6,848 bases of DNA from assembly GCA_013330155.1 (NCBI GenBank), contig DUIU01000232.1, positions 1-6,848 of the forward strand. The letters run 5' to 3'. Within the stretch, counting starts at the first letter, position 1. Each line of letters opens with the position of its first letter. The position numbers and the translations under genes are program-made. The notes beneath the pieces were generated by a model. That model saw only the letters and a list, made by a program, of their open reading frames with translations. It was not told the origin of the DNA and searched no databases. This document shows, piece after piece, positions 5,656-6,848 of this stretch. Source of the DNA: Candidatus Poseidonia sp. Lineage in GTDB: Archaea > Thermoplasmatota > Poseidoniia > Poseidoniales > Poseidoniaceae.

Positions 5656-6639
5656 ATGGGTGAGGTGCCGACGCTTGTGGTGGCGAGCGCCCCCGGGAAG
5701 TGCATCCTCTTTGGAGAGCACGCCGTGGTTTACGGACAACCAGCGGTGGCCGTGGCCATCGAACAGCGGTTGACCGTTTCAATGACGTCTGCAAGCTCTT
5801 GGAGCGTTGATGGGAGCGCCCTTGACGAAAACAAACATCCGCACATCATGATGCTCAAGGGCATTTGGCTCAATGAAGCGCCACCCATGGCCCTCCACAT
5901 CTCAGGAGATATACCACGGGCTTCAGGACTGGGGTCAAGCGCGGCGTTGAGTTCGGCGGTTGGAGCCGCAATGCATCATCTCGCCCATCCAGAGAAAGGC
6001 ATTGACCGAGATGGGTTGAGCGCTCTGGCCCACCGGGCAGAAGCGCACGCCCAAGGCGGACGAGCATCGCCCATGGACGCCTCGACCAGCGTGGAAGGTG
6101 GCATTGTGGTGCTGTCTGACCACAAAGAGACCATCGGGAAGTGGATGTACACCCGTCAACTGACGACGCCCGAGGGAAAACGTACGTGGGAGGTGCACAA
6201 ACTCACACCTCAGCAGGACGACATCTACCTCGTACTGGGGAACACAGGGGTGCACGCACCAACCGCAAAGCAAGTCGCCATGGTGGCAGATGCCCTTGCC
6301 GCCGACCCTTTGAGAATGAACGAGATCAAAGCCATTGGGACCGTTGCACGTCGAGGCTTGACGGCGTTGGTACAAGGCGACTACGAGGCGGTCGGCCACG
6401 CCATGAGCGAAAACCATCTGCTCTTGCGAAACCTCGGCGTTTCCTCCCCGGAATTGGAAACACTGATTCAGGCAGCCGCCCCTTCATCCCTCGGTGTCAA
6501 ACTGACGGGCGCAGGCGGGGGGGGATGCATGGTCGCCTTAACACGGAATCCGAAGCAGACCAGTGAAGCCATCGAACTGGCAGGTGACCGGACCTTGATT
6601 TCCCGAATCGGAAACGAGGGTGTCCGCCTTGAACCATAG
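5656..6639 (+). CDS. mvk: Mevalonate kinase (327 aa)
   Basis: GHMP-family kinase that phosphorylates (R)-mevalonate with ATP to mevalonate 5-phosphate, a step toward the isoprenoid chains of archaeal ether lipids. All three GHMP motifs are visible. Motif 1 is ASAPGKCILFGEHAVVYG (residues 10-27) with Lys15 and Glu21. Motif 2 is IPRASGLGSSAALSS (86-100), the ATP phosphate loop. Motif 3 is KLTGAGGGGCMVAL (282-295). Between them, GGRASPMDASTSVEGG (134-149) carries the presumed catalytic base Asp141, in the ASPxD form I recall from other archaeal enzymes rather than the PSGxD form of eukaryotes. Length is typical. The complete motif set and EHAVVYG argue against homoserine kinase and against the decarboxylase-like mevalonate 3-kinase of Thermoplasma. 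The ATG at 5656 puts motif 1 at the usual distance from the N-terminus. It diverges from the Fe-S gene and is followed in the same direction by tbp, which has its own promoter. Confidence 0.96.
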   Translation: MGEVPTLVVASAPGKCILFGEHAVVYGQPAVAVAIEQRLTVSMTSASSWSVDGSALDENKHPHIMMLKGIWLNEAPPMALHISGDIPRASGLGSSAALSSAVGAAMHHLAHPEKGIDRDGLSALAHRAEAHAQGGRASPMDASTSVEGGIVVLSDHKETIGKWMYTRQLTTPEGKRTWEVHKLTPQQDDIYLVLGNTGVHAPTAKQVAMVADALAADPLRMNEIKAIGTVARRGLTALVQGDYEAVGHAMSENHLLLRNLGVSSPELETLIQAAAPSSLGVKLTGAGGGGCMVALTRNPKQTSEAIELAGDRTLISRIGNEGVRLEP

Positions 6640-6644
6640 TCCAC

Positions 6645-6649
6645 TTTTT
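6645..6649 (+). terminator. Possible T-tract terminator after mevalonate kinase
   Basis: Five T residues begin six bases past the TAG stop. Archaeal RNA polymerase can terminate at short T tracts without a hairpin, so this may end the mevalonate kinase transcript. The tract is short and isolated, so the call is weak. Confidence 0.3.
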
Positions 6650-6670
6650 GATTAAGGCTGGGCAGCAAAT

Positions 6671-6689
6671 ATCCTGTTGACCACAGGAT
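6671..6689. repeat. Perfect 7-bp inverted repeat upstream of the tbp promoter
   Basis: ATCCTGT (6671-6677) and ACAGGAT (6683-6689) are exact reverse complements with a 5-base loop TGACC. The element lies 31 bp past the mevalonate kinase stop and 16 bp before the tbp TATA box. It could be an upstream operator for tbp or a stem-loop at the end of the mevalonate kinase mRNA; no T tract follows it directly. Confidence 0.5.
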
Positions 6690-6705
6690 GGGCGCAGAAA
6701 TTCCT

Positions 6706-6713
6706 TTTATATA
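6706..6713 (+). promoter_or_regulatory. TATA box of tbp (leaderless promoter)
   Basis: TTTATATA matches the archaeal TATA consensus and is centred about 26-27 bases before the tbp ATG, so transcription should begin at or next to the start codon. No Shine-Dalgarno site is present, consistent with a leaderless mRNA. The purine stretch GCAGAAA (6694-6700) lies a few bases upstream, where a BRE could act, though the spacing is not ideal. Confidence 0.75.
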
Positions 6714-6730
6714 CTAAAGGTCATTCGGCC

Positions 6731-6738
6731 TTTATATG
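6731..6738 (+). promoter_or_regulatory. Second TATA-like element over the tbp start codon
   Basis: CCTTTATAT (6729-6737) nearly repeats CCTTTTATAT (6703-6712) one promoter length downstream, so TTTATATG overlaps the ATG at 6736. It could be chance in an AT-rich stretch, or a low-affinity site where TBP competes at its own start. The sequence similarity is direct; the function is inference. Confidence 0.35.
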
Positions 6739-6848
6739 ACCACCGATGAAGAACGCCTAACTGTTGTGAACGTTGTCGCCAGCACCCGTGTTGCCGAAGA
6801 ACTTGACCTCCCCGACATTGCCATTCAACTCAACTGTGAGTATGAGCC
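6736..6848 (+). CDS. tbp: TATA-binding protein, N-terminal fragment (cut by window edge)
   Basis: General transcription factor that binds the TATA box and, with TFB, recruits RNA polymerase. Thirty-seven codons are visible before the right edge. VNVVASTRVAEELDLPDIAI (residues 11-30) followed by EYE matches the start of the first TBP repeat, whose family pattern is VNVVAS...LDL..IA...EYEP. Only six to ten residues precede the core fold, as in other archaeal TBPs, so the ATG at 6736 is well placed. Full-length archaeal TBPs are about 180-190 aa, so most of the gene lies outside. It has its own TATA box at the leaderless distance and so is probably not dependent on the upstream mevalonate kinase transcript. 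Confidence 0.93.
   Translation, partial: MTTDEERLTVVNVVASTRVAEELDLPDIAIQLNCEYE

Noticed and set aside
5935..6566. Open frames on both strands inside mevalonate kinase
   Set aside because: They overlap all of the conserved GHMP core after motif 1 and read as shadow frames.
1..6848. CRISPR array, tRNA gene, mobile element or defence island
   Set aside because: No regularly spaced direct repeats, cloverleaf-like stretches, transposase or nuclease genes were seen. All reading frames with family motifs are housekeeping or metabolic.

Overview
This window looks like chromosomal DNA from an archaeon, most likely a planktonic marine Thermoplasmatota (Poseidoniales / Marine Group II type). Direct support for Archaea is the start of a TATA-binding protein gene at the right edge, an archaeal-type mevalonate kinase, and a clear TATA box placed for a leaderless transcript. 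The lineage is inferred from the mix of a bacterial-type cysteinyl-tRNA synthetase, a MutY glycosylase and a large membrane Fe-S protein of the ETF:quinone oxidoreductase type. No marker here proves it. Coding density is very high. No gene-free stretch exceeds 125 bp, and I see no tRNA, rRNA, CRISPR array, insertion sequence or phage gene.

Layout, left to right: (1) the N-terminal half of cysS on the minus strand, cut by the window edge; (2) a 66-bp divergent gap; (3) a plus-strand pair, an extended-SDR oxidoreductase and a six-helix membrane protein resembling the Frag1/DRAM/Sfk1 family, joined by a 4-base GTGA stop/start overlap; (4) a 17-bp convergent gap; (5) a minus-strand pair transcribed leftward, a 682-aa membrane Fe-S oxidoreductase followed after 19 bp by mutY; (6) a 122-bp divergent gap with several symmetric sequence elements; (7) mevalonate kinase on the plus strand; (8) a 96-bp gap with a perfect inverted repeat and a textbook TATA box; (9) the first 37 codons of tbp, cut by the right edge.

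Most of the content is core metabolism and information processing: Cys-tRNA charging, A:G mismatch repair, isoprenoid lipid synthesis, transcription initiation, and probably electron transfer from acyl-CoA oxidation into the quinone pool. The least understood part is the translationally coupled SDR plus DRAM-like membrane pair. The regulatory sequences most worth a second look are the repeats between the Fe-S gene and mevalonate kinase, and the tbp promoter, where a second TATA-like copy lies over the start codon.
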